Below, piece by piece: positions 38,461-47,955 of a stretch of DNA of 64,000 nt. The translations under genes and the position numbers were made by a program. Where the stretch lies: the NCBI GenBank assembly GCA_022448005.1, contig JAKUTK010000006.1:76812-140811 (forward strand). The letters are read 5' to 3'. Positions within the stretch are counted from its first letter, which is position 1, and each line of letters starts with the position of its first letter. The notes under the pieces were generated by a model that was given only the letters and a program-made list of their open reading frames with translations, was not told where the DNA came from and did not search any database. The DNA is from Pseudomonas sp. (GTDB lineage: Bacteria; Pseudomonadota; Gammaproteobacteria; Pseudomonadales; Pseudomonadaceae).

Positions 38461-39624
38461 ATGGACGAATTCGAAGCCATCCGACCCTACGCCGATGCTG
38501 AAGTCCCCGCCGTCATGGCACGGCTGTTCGCCGACCGGGAATTTCTCGACATACTGGCGCATTTCCGCTTTCCGCGGCTGGCCGGCCCCATGGGCTGGAT
38601 GCTCAAACCACTTATAGCGCAACGACTGCGGCGTGAGTTCGCCGCTATTCATTCGATCGACACGCTGCAGGCGCGGATCGAGATGTACCTCGACCGCACC
38701 ATCGAGCGCGCCACCGATGGCATTACCTATTCCGGCTTGGAAAAGTTGCGGCCGGGCTGCGCCTATCTGTTCATTGCCAATCACCGCGACATCGTGATGG
38801 ACCCCGCTTTCGTCAACTATGCGGTGTTCCAGGCCAAGATGCGCACGCCGCGCATCGCCATTGGCGACAATCTGCTGCAACGGCCCTTTGTCAGCGATCT
38901 GATGCGACTCAACAAAAGCTTCATCGTGCGCCGCTCGGTCACCGGGCGCCGCGAAAAACTCGCGGCTTATCAGTTGCTTTCCGCCTACATCAACCACTCG
39001 ATCCGCAACGACGGTGAGTCGATCTGGATAGCCCAGGCCGAAGGGCGGGCAAAGGACGGTGACGACCGTACCGATTCGGCCATTTTGAAAATGCTGCACA
39101 TGAGCCGCAAGGACGAGCCCTTTGCCGAAGCATTGTCGACCCTGCGGCCGACGCCGGTGTCGATCAGCTATGAGTACGACCCCTGCGATCAGGCCAAGGC
39201 GCGAGAGCTCTATATCCGTGCCAGCACCGGCAGTTACACCAAGGTCCCGGGCGAGGATGACACCAGCATCGCCCTCGGCATCACCGGCTACAAAGGTCGG
39301 GTGCATGTCAGCTTCGGCACGCCCATCAGCGAAGTCCCGGAGGATGCCAAGCAGCTGGCGGCCGAAATCGACCAGCAGATCCTGGGTGATTACCGTCTGT
39401 TTCCGGTGAATTTCCTGGCGCACCGGATGTGGGAGGATCGCGACCCGGCGCTGGCGGTACCCGCGCTCCGGGAGCTGTTCAGCCAGGCGGAAATCGAACG
39501 TGCCGAGGCCGAATGGGGCAAGCGCCTCGCAGCCTGCCCAAGCGTGCAGCAGCCCTTCCTCATCCAGCAATACGCCATGCCGGTGCGTAATCAGTACCGC
39601 TTGAAAGCTGGCTTGAGCCTCTAG
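38461..39624 (+). CDS. PlsC-fold acyltransferase (glycerophosphate acyltransferase-like)
   Basis: This 387-residue acyltransferase has the active-site segment FIANHRDIVMDPAF near residue 110, FIVRRSVTGRREKL near residue 160 and IWIAQAEGRAKDGDD near residue 190, where AEGR takes the place of PEGT. These variations are typical of a group of 1-acyl-glycerol-3-phosphate acyltransferase-like proteins in Pseudomonas. No strong membrane helix is seen. The tandem ATGs at 38458 and 38461 follow ACAGAGATC; I take the second. The frame is open to 38233 but lacks support there. Confidence 0.82.
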   Translation: MDEFEAIRPYADAEVPAVMARLFADREFLDILAHFRFPRLAGPMGWMLKPLIAQRLRREFAAIHSIDTLQARIEMYLDRTIERATDGITYSGLEKLRPGCAYLFIANHRDIVMDPAFVNYAVFQAKMRTPRIAIGDNLLQRPFVSDLMRLNKSFIVRRSVTGRREKLAAYQLLSAYINHSIRNDGESIWIAQAEGRAKDGDDRTDSAILKMLHMSRKDEPFAEALSTLRPTPVSISYEYDPCDQAKARELYIRASTGSYTKVPGEDDTSIALGITGYKGRVHVSFGTPISEVPEDAKQLAAEIDQQILGDYRLFPVNFLAHRMWEDRDPALAVPALRELFSQAEIERAEAEWGKRLAACPSVQQPFLIQQYAMPVRNQYRLKAGLSL

Positions 39625-39631
39625 GGCTCCA

Positions 39632-39669
39632 CGCTTACGCGACTGGCCGTCAGGTCAGTCGCGTAAGCG
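39632..39669. terminator. Long perfect hairpin between convergent genes
   Basis: A 14-bp stem CGCTTACGCGACTG/CAGTCGCGTAAGCG surrounds a 10-base loop. It overlaps the last codons and stop of the minus-strand gene and follows the acyltransferase stop by 7 bases. There is no T run; it may end or protect both messages. Confidence 0.6.
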
Positions 39670-39928
39670 AAGAGAGCAGGCAGGCCAGTCCCAGACTGCT
39701 GAAACCAAAGCCATAGAAAAACCGGTCGAGACGCCGGGTTGCCGCCACGGCACCTTGATCAACAGCCGAGAGGCGAGTATCCGCAAGCGACGTCGCGGTG
39801 CTCGACAACTGCCGACGCCAGCGTGTCGCCAGCAACAGCCAGGCACCGCCGAGCGCGATCAGCAAAGCCAGTGAGTTGACCAGAGGTGCGACCCGCGCCA
39901 GCGTCGAATAATCGAAATCGAGCAACAA
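39650..39928 (-). CDS. Small hypothetical membrane protein
   Basis: A 92-residue protein with two hydrophobic segments at about residues 13-33 and 71-86, separated by a polar stretch with RWRRQLSSTATSLADTRLS. It has no recognised domain. Support comes from a Met start, a sensible membrane topology and codon use like its neighbours. The stop codon lies inside the hairpin at 39632-39669. It could be a conserved membrane protein of unknown role; a chance frame is not excluded. Confidence 0.5.
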   Translation of the reverse strand: MLLDFDYSTLARVAPLVNSLALLIALGGAWLLLATRWRRQLSSTATSLADTRLSAVDQGAVAATRRLDRFFYGFGFSSLGLACLLSSLTRLT

Positions 39929-40356
39929 CCGTCATCTCCGTTGAGCCTTGAACATACAGGCCTGAGCGGCCCGGACTGGGGCAGCGGAGTCTACCGAAAC
40001 GGCGTTGCCGGCTCAGCCAGTTTCCGACAGAACGGAACACAACCAAGCGATGGCAATTTGCCGGGTATTTGCGCCATTTATGCAGATAGGTGCCGTCTCG
40101 ATTGTTGACTTATAGTCCCTACCAGCTTCACCCTCATCTCGCCTCGAACACCGAAATAGAGCGTGCGCCTGGCTTGAGCAACCAGACGGGACTGCCGCGG
40201 GATCGGGCAAATGGCAACTTTGTGATCGCTGCGTCTCTGAGGTCAGTACCAAGCGTTCATCCCGCCACCGCCTTTGTGGAAGTCGCCATCTGCAAGCGCC
40301 GCGCTTACGGCATCGCTTGCAGCGAATCAGTTACCGAGAATCAACAGGACCAAACA
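39929..40356. other. 428-base region upstream of the DUF1329 gene
   Basis: The region separates the divergent small membrane protein and DUF1329 genes and must hold both promoters. The frame of the DUF1329 gene is open back to 40090 but has no signal peptide or ribosome site there, so I treat it as non-coding. I found no strong sigma-70 or sigma-54 promoter, hairpin terminator or repeat. A long untranslated leader is possible. Confidence 0.5.
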
Positions 40357-41733
40357 ATGAACAAGAACAGGTTTAAGACGGGGGCCCTTACACTCTCCTT
40401 GCTAGCAAGCGCTGTGCTGGCAAGCGGAGCCATGGCTGCAGTATCCGAATCCGAAGCGGCCAAGCTGGGTAACAGCCTGACGCCGATGGGTGCCGAGAAA
40501 GCCGGCAACGCGGCCGGCACCATTCCCGCCTGGACCGGCGGCTTGGCAACCGACGCAGCGGCAGTCGGCGAGGATGGCTTCGTCAGCGATCCTTACCCGA
40601 ACGACAAGCCGAAGTTCACCATCACTGCGCAGAACTTCGAGCAGTACAAGGACAACCTGAGCCCTGGCCAGATCGCCATGCTCAAGCGCTACCCAGACAC
40701 CTATCGCCTGCCGGTTTTCGAAACCCATCGCAGCGCAGCCGTGCCTCAGCGGATCTATGACGCTGCGCAGAAGAACGCGACCCAGACCAAGCTGGTCCGC
40801 GGCGGCAACGGGCTGGAAGACTTCGACACTGCAGTTGCCTTTCCGATTCCTCAGGACGGCCTGGAAGTGATCTGGAACCACATCACTCGCTATCGCGGTG
40901 GCTCGGCCCGCCGCACCGTGGCGCAGGCCACTCCCCAGGTGAACGGTAGCTACAGCCTGGTCAAGTTCGTCGACGAAGTCGTCTACACCGATACCCTGAC
41001 CGACTACAACGCCGAGAAACACAGCAACGTACTGTTCTACTTCAAACAGCAGGTGACCGAGCCCTCGCGCCTGGCCGGCAACGTGCTGCTGGTGCACGAA
41101 ACCCTGGACCAGGTCAAAGAGCCGCGCATGGCGTGGATCTATAACGCCGGTCAGCGCCGCGTGCGCCGCGCCCCTCAGGTCGCCTACGACGGCCCGGGCA
41201 CTGCTGCCGACGGCCTGCGCACCTCCGACAACCTCGACATGTTCAACGGCGCACCGGACCGCTACGACTGGAAGCTGGTGGGCAAGAAGGAGATGTACAT
41301 CCCCTACAACGCCTACCGCCTGGACTCACCGCAGCTCAAGTACGACGACATCATCAAGGCTGGCCACATCAATCAGGATCTGACCCGCTACGAGCTGCAC
41401 CGTGTATGGGAAGTCGAGGCAACGCTGAAGCCCGGCGAGCGTCACATCTATGCCAAGCGCACCTTCTTCATCGACGAAGACACCTGGCAGGCCGCAGTGA
41501 TCGATCATTACGACGGCCGCGATACCCTTTGGCGCGTTGCCGAGGCGCATGCCGAGTACATCTACAACGATCAGGTTCCGCTGTACGCCATGGAGACACT
41601 GTATGACCTGGTCTCCGGTCGTTACCTGGTGATGGGCATGAAGAACGAGGAAAAGAACCCCTACGTCTACAACTACAAGGCCAACTCCAACCAGTACACC
41701 CCGGCCGCGCTGCGCAACTCCGGCGTACGCTAA
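40357..41733 (+). CDS. DUF1329 family exported protein
   Basis: The 458-residue protein has a signal peptide (MNKNRFKTGALTLSLLASAVL) with a likely cut after GAMA near residue 27. The mature part has the DUF1329 pattern: LTPMGAEKAGNAAGTIPAWTGG near residue 43, the repeated WxxxYNAGQRRVRRAPQ-type segment near 255, and MYIPYNAYRLDSP near 310. Family members are periplasmic or outer-membrane associated, often next to hydrophobic-compound or RND transport genes, and lipid-binding has been proposed. Here it stands alone. The IS remnant begins 36 bases after its stop, probably within its terminator. Confidence 0.88.
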   Translation: MNKNRFKTGALTLSLLASAVLASGAMAAVSESEAAKLGNSLTPMGAEKAGNAAGTIPAWTGGLATDAAAVGEDGFVSDPYPNDKPKFTITAQNFEQYKDNLSPGQIAMLKRYPDTYRLPVFETHRSAAVPQRIYDAAQKNATQTKLVRGGNGLEDFDTAVAFPIPQDGLEVIWNHITRYRGGSARRTVAQATPQVNGSYSLVKFVDEVVYTDTLTDYNAEKHSNVLFYFKQQVTEPSRLAGNVLLVHETLDQVKEPRMAWIYNAGQRRVRRAPQVAYDGPGTAADGLRTSDNLDMFNGAPDRYDWKLVGKKEMYIPYNAYRLDSPQLKYDDIIKAGHINQDLTRYELHRVWEVEATLKPGERHIYAKRTFFIDEDTWQAAVIDHYDGRDTLWRVAEAHAEYIYNDQVPLYAMETLYDLVSGRYLVMGMKNEEKNPYVYNYKANSNQYTPAALRNSGVR

Positions 41734-41768
41734 GCCACACCGCTATAGAGAAACGCCCCGACATGTTC

Positions 41769-42485
41769 GTAATGCTGTTCACTTAAGCATTTGAGTCCAA
41801 GCTGGGGCTTCTAGAAAATCCGATACCAGTCCTCTGGTATCGGATTTTTTATGCCCATTCAGCAGCAATTGCGCGAACTCGGTGACCTCTTCAATTTCTC
41901 TGATCTGAGCACCTTCACGCAGAACATACCCATTGAGTGGGTTGCCAGCGCGCTGAACCTCTCGGCGCAAGCCACCATAAGGCGTCGTCGCCTGCCGAGC
42001 GATCAGGTGCTCTGGTTGGTGCTGGGCATGGCCCTGTTCCGAGACGAGCCTGTGCATGAGGTGCCCAGGCGTTTGAATATCTGTGCTCAGGGCCTGGCCT
42101 CCGATCAGTTGCTGGCGCGAAGCGGCGTGACTGAAGCACGTAAGCGGCTGGGGGCTGATCCGGTCGAATCGTTGTTCCGTCAGACGGGCAAACACTAGGG
42201 CTGCGAGCGATACGAAGGCGATAGCTGGAAGGGTTTGCAGGTGTTCGCAGTCGATGGTGCATTGCTGCGAACCCGCCTGCCCGTTCATCGCGGTGCAATT
42301 GATCGTTATGGCGGCGGCCAACCCGGTTTCGGCAACAGGAAGGAGGATGGCTGAATTGCGGGGAGGTGTCGCAGGGCTGTTTCTGGATCACCGTCCAAGG
42401 CCAGGGAGGCCAAGAACGGTGAAGATTTCCAAGACCCGGTATCCGGTGGACCGTAAGGCTGCTCCGCTTAAGTGAACAGCATTAC
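41769..42485. mobile_element. Degenerate IS4-family insertion sequence
   Basis: The element is bounded by perfect 20-base terminal inverted repeats GTAATGCTGTTCACTTAAGC at 41769-41788 and 42466-42485. It is only 717 bases long, about half a complete IS4-family element, because the middle of the transposase is deleted. No direct target duplication is evident. The outer flanks (GAAACGCCCCGACATG on the left, and the reverse complement of GTGGGCGGGGTTCGTC on the right) resemble each other as inverted repeats, which suggests insertion into the loop of a terminator-like hairpin. Confidence 0.88.
41851..42475 (+). pseudogene. IS4-family transposase, truncated by stop and internal deletion
   Basis: The N-terminal 115 codons read MPIQQQLRELGDLFNF and continue normally to RQTGKH, where TAG replaces an expected TGG (42196-42198). 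Reading through the stop gives GCERYEGDSWKGLQVFAVDGALLRT, where VDG holds the first acidic residue of the DDE triad. Soon afterwards the sequence jumps, in another frame, to the C-terminal end KISKTRYPVDRKAAPLK, whose stop lies in the right terminal repeat. The second and third catalytic residues are lost, so the element cannot move by itself. Confidence 0.88.
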
Positions 42486-42520
42486 GCCAGTGGGCGGGGT
42501 TCGTCAGCCTCAACGCCCTG

Positions 42521-42546
42521 CTTCTGTAGGGCGCCTCGTCGCGACA
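42521..42546 (-). repeat. Possible REP-like element
   Basis: Read on the minus strand, the segment CTGTCGCGACGAGGCGCCCTACAG resembles the 3' half of the REP-like sequence at 2058-2092 (shared GAGGCGC and CTACAGAAG). It is short and the match is partial. Confidence 0.25.
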
Positions 42547-42556
42547 GATAGCTCGC

Positions 42557-44455
42557 TTAGATGGTTCCGCGCTTGCGCAGCAGATCGATAACCTGCTTGG
42601 CACTCTCCTCGACCGTAAGCGACTCGGTGTTGATCACCAGATCAGCGTTCACCGGCACATCGTAGGGGAAGGACTCGCCCGGGATGTTGTCGCCGCCAGC
42701 CGCGTATAACCCCTGTGGATCGCGCTGCTGGCAGGCCTGCGGGGACGCCTGCACATAGACGGTGATGGCTCGATCCGCACCGATTAGCGCCTTAGCCTGT
42801 TCGCGTCCTTCGGCATCCGGAGCGACAAACGCAGCCAGGGTCAGCAGACCGGCTTCGTTGAACTGACGGGCCACGTGGGCGGCACGGCGCCAGTTTTCGG
42901 TACGACCTGCACGGTCCTGCGGGAGGCCTTTGTTCAGGTCGTGGCGCAGGTTCTGGCCATCCAGCACATACACTGAGCGGCCCATGTCGAACAGCTTGCG
43001 CTCGACCGCATAGGCCAGCGTGCTCTTGCCGGCACCGGACAAGCCGGTGAACAGCACGGTTGCCGGCTGCTGACCGAAACGGCTTGCACGCTCTTCGGTG
43101 GAGACATGAGCCAGCGCACCGTGGTGCCCGAATGAGCCATGCGCGACCGGGTCGGCGATGATCATCCCCGCGCCGACGGTACCGTTGCTGAGGCGGTCGA
43201 TGATGATGAACGAGCCGGTAGCCGGATTCCTCGCATAGCCGTCCAGCGCAATCGGCGCATCGAGGCTAACCTTGACCCGGCCGATCTCGTTGAGCGCCAG
43301 GCTGCTCGCCGAACCATGCTCCAGCGTGTTCACATCCACTCGATGAGTGATGCTGGCAATCGAACCTGGCACGTAGCTGGTGGCACGCTTGATGTCGTAT
43401 TTCTTGCCGGGCAGCATCGGCTCTTCGGCCATCCACACCAGCATGGCGTCGAAGCTGTCCGTGATGCGCGGTTGGTTGTCGGCGTGCACGAGCATATCGC
43501 CGCGCGACACATCGATCTCGTCCTCAAGCGTCAGCGTGATGGCTTCGCCCGGGGTCGCCTGCTCCAGCTCGCCATCAAACGTGACGATGGACTTGACGGT
43601 GCTGCGCTTGCCGGAGGGCAATACCACCACCTCGTCGCCCTTGCGCACAATGCCGCTGGCCAGTGTGCCAGCGAAACCACGGAAGTTGAGGTTGGGACGG
43701 TTGACGTACTGCACCGGGAAGCGCAGGTCCTCGAAGTTGCGGTCGCCGGCGATCTCGACGCTCTCGAGAATCTCCATCAGGGACTGCCCTTCATACCAAG
43801 GCGCGCATTCGGAACGGTTGACTACGTTATCGCCCTTGAGCGCCGACATCGGCACGAAGTGCAGCGAGGAAGGCTTGAGCTCAATACGTTCGGCAAAGGC
43901 CAGGTAGTCGGCCTTGATGCGCTCGAATACCGACTGGTCGAAGTCCATCAGGTCCATCTTGTTGATGGCCACAACGATATGCTTGATGCCCAGCAGCGAG
44001 GTAATGAAGCTGTGGCGCTTGGTCTGGGTCTGCACGCCGTAGCGGGCGTCGACCAGGATGATCGCCAGGTCGCAGGTCGAGGCGCCCGTCGCCATGTTGC
44101 GCGTGTACTGCTCATGGCCAGGAGTGTCGGCGATGATGAACTTGCGCTTGGCGGTGGAGAAGTAGCGGTAGGCGACATCGATGGTGATGCCCTGCTCGCG
44201 CTCGGCCTGCAGGCCGTCGACAAGCAGCGCCAGGTCAACGTCGTCGCCCGTGGTGCCGGACTTTTTCGAGTCGCGGGTGATCGCTTCGAGGTGATCTTCA
44301 TAGATCATCTTCGAGTCGTGCAGCAGGCGCCCGATCAGGGTGCTTTTGCCGTCGTCGACGTTGCCGCAGGTGAGAAAGCGCAGCAGCTCTTTGCGTTCGT
44401 GCTGGGCCAGGTACGCGAGGATGTCCTCGCTGATCAAATCAGACTGATGAGACAT
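42557..44455 (-). CDS. cysNC: Bifunctional sulfate adenylyltransferase subunit 1 / adenylylsulfate kinase
   Basis: The 632-residue fusion has a GTPase-type CysN part (about 1-440) with [16 protein letters not shown] near residue 30, [12 protein letters not shown] near residue 110 and INKMDLMDF. The CysC kinase part (about 450-632) has [14 protein letters not shown] near 467. CysN couples GTP hydrolysis to APS formation by CysD; CysC phosphorylates APS to PAPS. The fused form is usual in Pseudomonas. It starts 12 bases after cysD on the same strand, with AAGGA before its ATG. The C-terminal end lies next to the IS remnant but is intact. Confidence 0.95.
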   Translation of the reverse strand: MSHQSDLISEDILAYLAQHERKELLRFLTCGNVDDGKSTLIGRLLHDSKMIYEDHLEAITRDSKKSGTTGDDVDLALLVDGLQAEREQGITIDVAYRYFSTAKRKFIIADTPGHEQYTRNMATGASTCDLAIILVDARYGVQTQTKRHSFITSLLGIKHIVVAINKMDLMDFDQSVFERIKADYLAFAERIELKPSSLHFVPMSALKGDNVVNRSECAPWYEGQSLMEILESVEIAGDRNFEDLRFPVQYVNRPNLNFRGFAGTLASGIVRKGDEVVVLPSGKRSTVKSIVTFDGELEQATPGEAITLTLEDEIDVSRGDMLVHADNQPRITDSFDAMLVWMAEEPMLPGKKYDIKRATSYVPGSIASITHRVDVNTLEHGSASSLALNEIGRVKVSLDAPIALDGYARNPATGSFIIIDRLSNGTVGAGMIIADPVAHGSFGHHGALAHVSTEERASRFGQQPATVLFTGLSGAGKSTLAYAVERKLFDMGRSVYVLDGQNLRHDLNKGLPQDRAGRTENWRRAAHVARQFNEAGLLTLAAFVAPDAEGREQAKALIGADRAITVYVQASPQACQQRDPQGLYAAGGDNIPGESFPYDVPVNADLVINTESLTVEESAKQVIDLLRKRGTI

Positions 44456-44467
44456 GGTGCGAAATCC

Positions 44468-45385
44468 TTAGAAGTAGCCCTGACGTTTCTTTTCTTCCAT
44501 CGAACCTGCGCCATCGTGATCGATGACGCGGCCCTGACGTTCGGAAGTACGCGTCAGGAGCATTTCCTGGATGATCTCCGGAAGGCTCGAAGCCGTTGAT
44601 TCCACCGCGCCAGTCAGCGGGTAACAACCAAGCGTGCGGAAGCGAACCATGCGCTTCTCGATGCGCGCCTTTTCCTCATCGGTGAGGTGCTCGAGGATGC
44701 GCTCGTCGTCGATCATGATCAGGGTGCCGTTCTTCTCGATGACTTCGCGCTCGGCGGCGAAGTACAGCGGCACGATCGGGATCTGTTCCAGATAGATGTA
44801 TTGCCAGATGTCCAGCTCGGTCCAGTTCGACAAGGGGAAGACGCGGATGGACTCGCCCTTCTTCACGTTACCGTTGTAGACATTCCACAGCTCGGGGCGC
44901 TGATTCTTTGGGTCCCAACGATGCTTGCTGTCGCGGAAGGAGTAGACACGCTCCTTTGCACGGGACTTCTCTTCGTCGCGGCGGGCGCCGCCGAAAGCGG
45001 CATCGAAACCATGCTTGTCCAGTGCCTGCTTGAGGCCTTCGGTCTTCATGATGTCGGTGTGCTTGGCGCTGCCGTGAGTGAACGGATTGATGTCCTGCGC
45101 CACGCCATCAGGGTTGATGTGCGTGATCAGGTCCAGATCCATCTCATTGACCATCTGCTCGCGGAAGCGGTACATCTCCTGGAATTTCCAGCGCGTATCG
45201 ACGTGCATCACCGGGAACGGCAGGCGCCCGGGGAAGAAGGCCTTACGCGCGAGATGCAGCATCACGGCCGAATCCTTGCCGATGGAATAGAGCATCACCG
45301 GATTGTCGAACTCGGCGGCCACCTCACGGATGATGTGGATGCTTTCCGCCTCCAGCTGTTTCAGATGCGTCAGTTTGTCGACCAT
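44468..45385 (-). CDS. cysD: Sulfate adenylyltransferase subunit 2
   Basis: The 305-residue PP-loop ATP pyrophosphatase makes adenylylsulfate (APS) from ATP and sulfate. The PP-motif is [18 protein letters not shown] near residue 35. Also seen are [15 protein letters not shown] near residue 62, [16 protein letters not shown] near residue 130, and [12 protein letters not shown] near residue 192. It heads a two-gene operon with cysNC. The 177-base upstream gap to the Nif3-like gene carries two TTAGA/TCTAA palindromes, candidates for regulator binding. Confidence 0.95.
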   Translation of the reverse strand: MVDKLTHLKQLEAESIHIIREVAAEFDNPVMLYSIGKDSAVMLHLARKAFFPGRLPFPVMHVDTRWKFQEMYRFREQMVNEMDLDLITHINPDGVAQDINPFTHGSAKHTDIMKTEGLKQALDKHGFDAAFGGARRDEEKSRAKERVYSFRDSKHRWDPKNQRPELWNVYNGNVKKGESIRVFPLSNWTELDIWQYIYLEQIPIVPLYFAAEREVIEKNGTLIMIDDERILEHLTDEEKARIEKRMVRFRTLGCYPLTGAVESTASSLPEIIQEMLLTRTSERQGRVIDHDGAGSMEEKKRQGYF

Positions 45386-45454
45386 GGCTACTCACGAATT
45401 TTGCAGGTGGGACGGCCGGCACGGCCGGAACGAGGGCGCAACTTTAACACGGCA

Positions 45455-45487
45455 TTAGATTCTAATCAGGACGCCACTTAGATCTAA
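45455..45487 (-). promoter_or_regulatory. Paired palindromes upstream of cysD, candidate operator
   Basis: TTAGATTCTAA (45455-45465) and TTAGATCTAA (45478-45487) are perfect palindromes whose centres are about 22 bases apart, near two helix turns. They lie 70-100 bases before the cysD start in unusually AT-rich sequence. A LysR-type regulator such as CysB is a candidate binder; this is inference. Confidence 0.5.
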
Positions 45488-45562
45488 ATGCTCTAGCTTT
45501 ATGCCGGGCAAAACCTGCCTCAGCGGCACCTCAACCAGCTCCTCAATCTTCCAGATCGCCGA

Positions 45563-46321
45563 TCATGCGGGGTTTGGGCAATCAATGAACAGATGCTCGA
45601 TGGCGAACCGTTTTGCCAGATATTCACCCAACGCCTGCACGCCGTAACGCTCAGTGGCGTGATGACCGGCGGCAAAAAAGCTCAGCTCATTTTCGCGCGC
45701 GATGTGCGCCGTTGGCTCTGAAATTTCTCCCGTCAGATAGGCATCGACGCCAGCGGTTACCGCTTGATCGATGTAACCCTGTGCGCCACCGGTGCACCAG
45801 GCGACCCGCCTGATCAAGCCAGGGCCTTCAACCATCACCGGCTCACGTCCGAGCGCGATTTGAACCCGCTGCATGAACTCGGCAGGCGTGAGCGGCGTAT
45901 CAAGGGAACCGACAAGCCCGACCGAGCGAGGATTATCCGGTTCCAGCGCACCCTCGACAGTCAACCCAAGCAGGCGAGCCAGCTGTACGTTATTGCCCAC
46001 CTCCGGATGGACGTCGAGCGGCAGATGGTAGGCCAGCAAGCTGATGTCATTACTGAGCAGCGTTTTCACCCGGCGTTGCTTCATACCCACTACACGTGGG
46101 TCTTCGTTCTTCCAGAAATAGCCATGGTGCACCAGCACAACATCGGCTTGCGCCTCGACCGCGGCATCAAGCAGCGCCTGGCTAGCGGTCACGCCACTGA
46201 CAATGCGCCGCACCTGGGGGCGTCCTTCGACCTGCAGGCCGTTAGGGCAATAGTCGGGAATCTTTGCGGCGTTCAGGAAGCGATCGGTTTCATCGACCAG
46301 GGTGGTCAGCGCCACAGCCAT
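45563..46321 (-). CDS. Nif3-like dinuclear metal centre protein (YbgI family)
   Basis: The 252-residue protein belongs to the Nif3/YbgI family, which forms toroidal hexamers with two metal ions per subunit. It has YCPNGLQVEGRP near residue 24, the metal ligands in VLVHHGYFWKNE near residue 62, and HATERYGVQALGEYL near residue 217. It may have GTP cyclohydrolase-like or hydrolase activity (reported for relatives); the role is unknown. GGAG lies 9 bases before the ATG. It is divergent from algW with 212 bases between. Confidence 0.9.
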   Translation of the reverse strand: MAVALTTLVDETDRFLNAAKIPDYCPNGLQVEGRPQVRRIVSGVTASQALLDAAVEAQADVVLVHHGYFWKNEDPRVVGMKQRRVKTLLSNDISLLAYHLPLDVHPEVGNNVQLARLLGLTVEGALEPDNPRSVGLVGSLDTPLTPAEFMQRVQIALGREPVMVEGPGLIRRVAWCTGGAQGYIDQAVTAGVDAYLTGEISEPTAHIARENELSFFAAGHHATERYGVQALGEYLAKRFAIEHLFIDCPNPA

Positions 46322-46471
46322 GCAAGCATTCTCCTACGGGATCAGTGAATCGAAGGTGGTTCATTGGCGAATAACAGACGGGACAAACAGCAGAAATGTT
46401 GCGGATTAAGCATTCCACAGGTCGCGTTGCAGTTTTGCCGCCAGCAAGGCTGCATTTCACGGCCAGCTTCG

Positions 46472-46477
46472 TATAAT
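46472..46477 (+). promoter_or_regulatory. -10 promoter element before algW
   Basis: TATAAT lies 56 bases before the algW start; no convincing -35 box at 16-18 bases. Confidence 0.35.
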
Positions 46478-46533
46478 GCCGCCACCTTAAGAGGCGCTCT
46501 CGCCTTCCGCAACCTGTCCGGACTCCCATCGCG

Positions 46534-47691
46534 ATGATCAATGCCCTGCGTTTTTTTGGCTGGCCGTTGCTGGTAGGCCTGCTAGTGGCCCTGCTGATCA
46601 TTCAGCGCTACCCACATCTGGTTGGGCTTGGTACTGAGCCGGAGTACAGCCTGCAGCAAGCGCCGCTGATCGGCATACCCCAGCAAGGCCCCTACTCTTA
46701 CGCCAATGCGGTCAGCAGCGCCGCGCCCGCGGTGGCCAACCTCTACACCACCAAGGTGATCGATAGCGCTAGCCAGCCGCCGATGCTCAAGGACGATCCG
46801 CTGTTCCGGCGCTTCTACGGGGACAACCTGCCGCGTCAACGTCGCATGGAATCAAGCCTGGGTTCGGCAGTGATCATGAGCCCGGAGGGCTACCTGCTCA
46901 CCAACAACCACGTGACCGCGAATGCCGAGCAGATCGTCGTAGCCCTGCGTGATGGTCGGGAGACGCTTGCCCGAGTGATCGGCAGCGACCCCGAAACCGA
47001 TCTTGCGGTGCTCAAGATCGACCTGGCAAAGCTGCCTGCGATCACCATTGGTCACTCAGACGGCATCCGTATCGGGGACGTGACGCTGGCAATCGGTAAC
47101 CCGTTCGGCGTTGGGCAAACCGTGACGATGGGCATCATCAGCGCGACCGGCCGCAACCAGCTTGGCCTCAACACCTACGAGGATTTCATCCAGACGGACG
47201 CAGCGATCAACCGCGGTAACTCGGGTGGTGCACTGGTAGACACCGCAGGCCAACTGATTGGTATCAACACTGCGATCATTTCCGAGTCCGGCGGCTCGCA
47301 AGGCATAGGCTTCGCCATCCCGGTGAAGCTCGCCATGGACGTGATGAAATCCATCATCGAGCACGGTCAGGTCATTCGCGGCTGGCTCGGCGTGGAGGTG
47401 CAATCGCTCACACCGGAGCTGGCTGAATCATTTGGTCAGGCCGGCCGGCCCGGGATCGTGGTGGCCGGCGTCTACCGGGACGGGCCGGCTGAACGCGCCG
47501 GCCTGCTGCCGGGCGACCTGATCCTCAGCATCGACGGGCACCAAGCCAGTGACGGTCGCAATTCGATGAACCAGGTTGCCCGCGTGCGGCCTGGAGACAA
47601 GATCGATATCGACATCCTGCGCAATGGCAAGCCGCTGACGCTGACGGCCGAAGTGGGCATGCGGCCATTGGTGGAGAAAACTCCGCAGTAG
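46534..47691 (+). CDS. algW: Periplasmic serine protease AlgW (DegS-type)
   Basis: The 385-residue inner-membrane-anchored protease begins regulated cleavage of the anti-sigma factor MucA in response to misfolded outer-membrane proteins, releasing AlgU. A single membrane segment is at about residues 8-26. The trypsin-like domain has His in LTNNHVT, Asp in DPETDLAVLK and Ser in NRGNSGGALVD. One PDZ domain follows (about 285-375, RGWLGVEVQSL). A single PDZ and the N-terminal anchor distinguish it from MucD/DegP. In Pseudomonas the gene lies next to hisC as here. Release of AlgU leads to envelope-stress and alginate genes. Confidence 0.95.
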   Translation: MINALRFFGWPLLVGLLVALLIIQRYPHLVGLGTEPEYSLQQAPLIGIPQQGPYSYANAVSSAAPAVANLYTTKVIDSASQPPMLKDDPLFRRFYGDNLPRQRRMESSLGSAVIMSPEGYLLTNNHVTANAEQIVVALRDGRETLARVIGSDPETDLAVLKIDLAKLPAITIGHSDGIRIGDVTLAIGNPFGVGQTVTMGIISATGRNQLGLNTYEDFIQTDAAINRGNSGGALVDTAGQLIGINTAIISESGGSQGIGFAIPVKLAMDVMKSIIEHGQVIRGWLGVEVQSLTPELAESFGQAGRPGIVVAGVYRDGPAERAGLLPGDLILSIDGHQASDGRNSMNQVARVRPGDKIDIDILRNGKPLTLTAEVGMRPLVEKTPQ

Positions 47692-47955
47692 CCCGCCCGT
47701 TCGGCCAAGCGATCGCTGTCGCTAATCGCATTCGACGCTCAAGCAGGCCTGTTCGAGCTTGCCTCAAAGCAAAACCCTTAGCGCTGGTCCAGCAAACCAG
47801 AGAGGCCACCGCAGGAGCTCGACACGCCACTGCAATCGGCCTCTTGCCCGGTTTTGGCGTCTAGCACAATGCTCGGAGACAGCGAACTGCGCCGCCCTCG
47901 CCACCGACAAGAGGCAGGTCCTGCAAGCAACTGGAGGCTTGCAGCGCAGGCCGGA
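47692..47955. other. Gap between algW and hisC without gene
   Basis: The two genes converge. The only clear structure is a hairpin CTGCAAGC/GCTTGCAG (47921-47944), 12 bases beyond the hisC stop, without T run. I saw no small ORF with a ribosome site. Confidence 0.5.

Noticed and set aside
40060..40085. Sigma-54 promoter (GG-N10-GC) in TGGCAATTTGCCGGGTATTTGC
   Set aside because: Spacing of GG and GC does not fit the -24/-12 rule.
40090..40356. N-terminal extension of the DUF1329 protein
   Set aside because: It would bury a clear signal peptide that begins at 40357.
41851..42475. Functional IS4 transposase
   Set aside because: In-frame TAG after codon 115, lost middle part and frame change; only the first catalytic acidic residue remains.
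43139..44599. Open frame of 486 codons on the plus strand
   Set aside because: It is antisense to cysNC, a well-conserved gene, and is a product of GC-rich codon bias.
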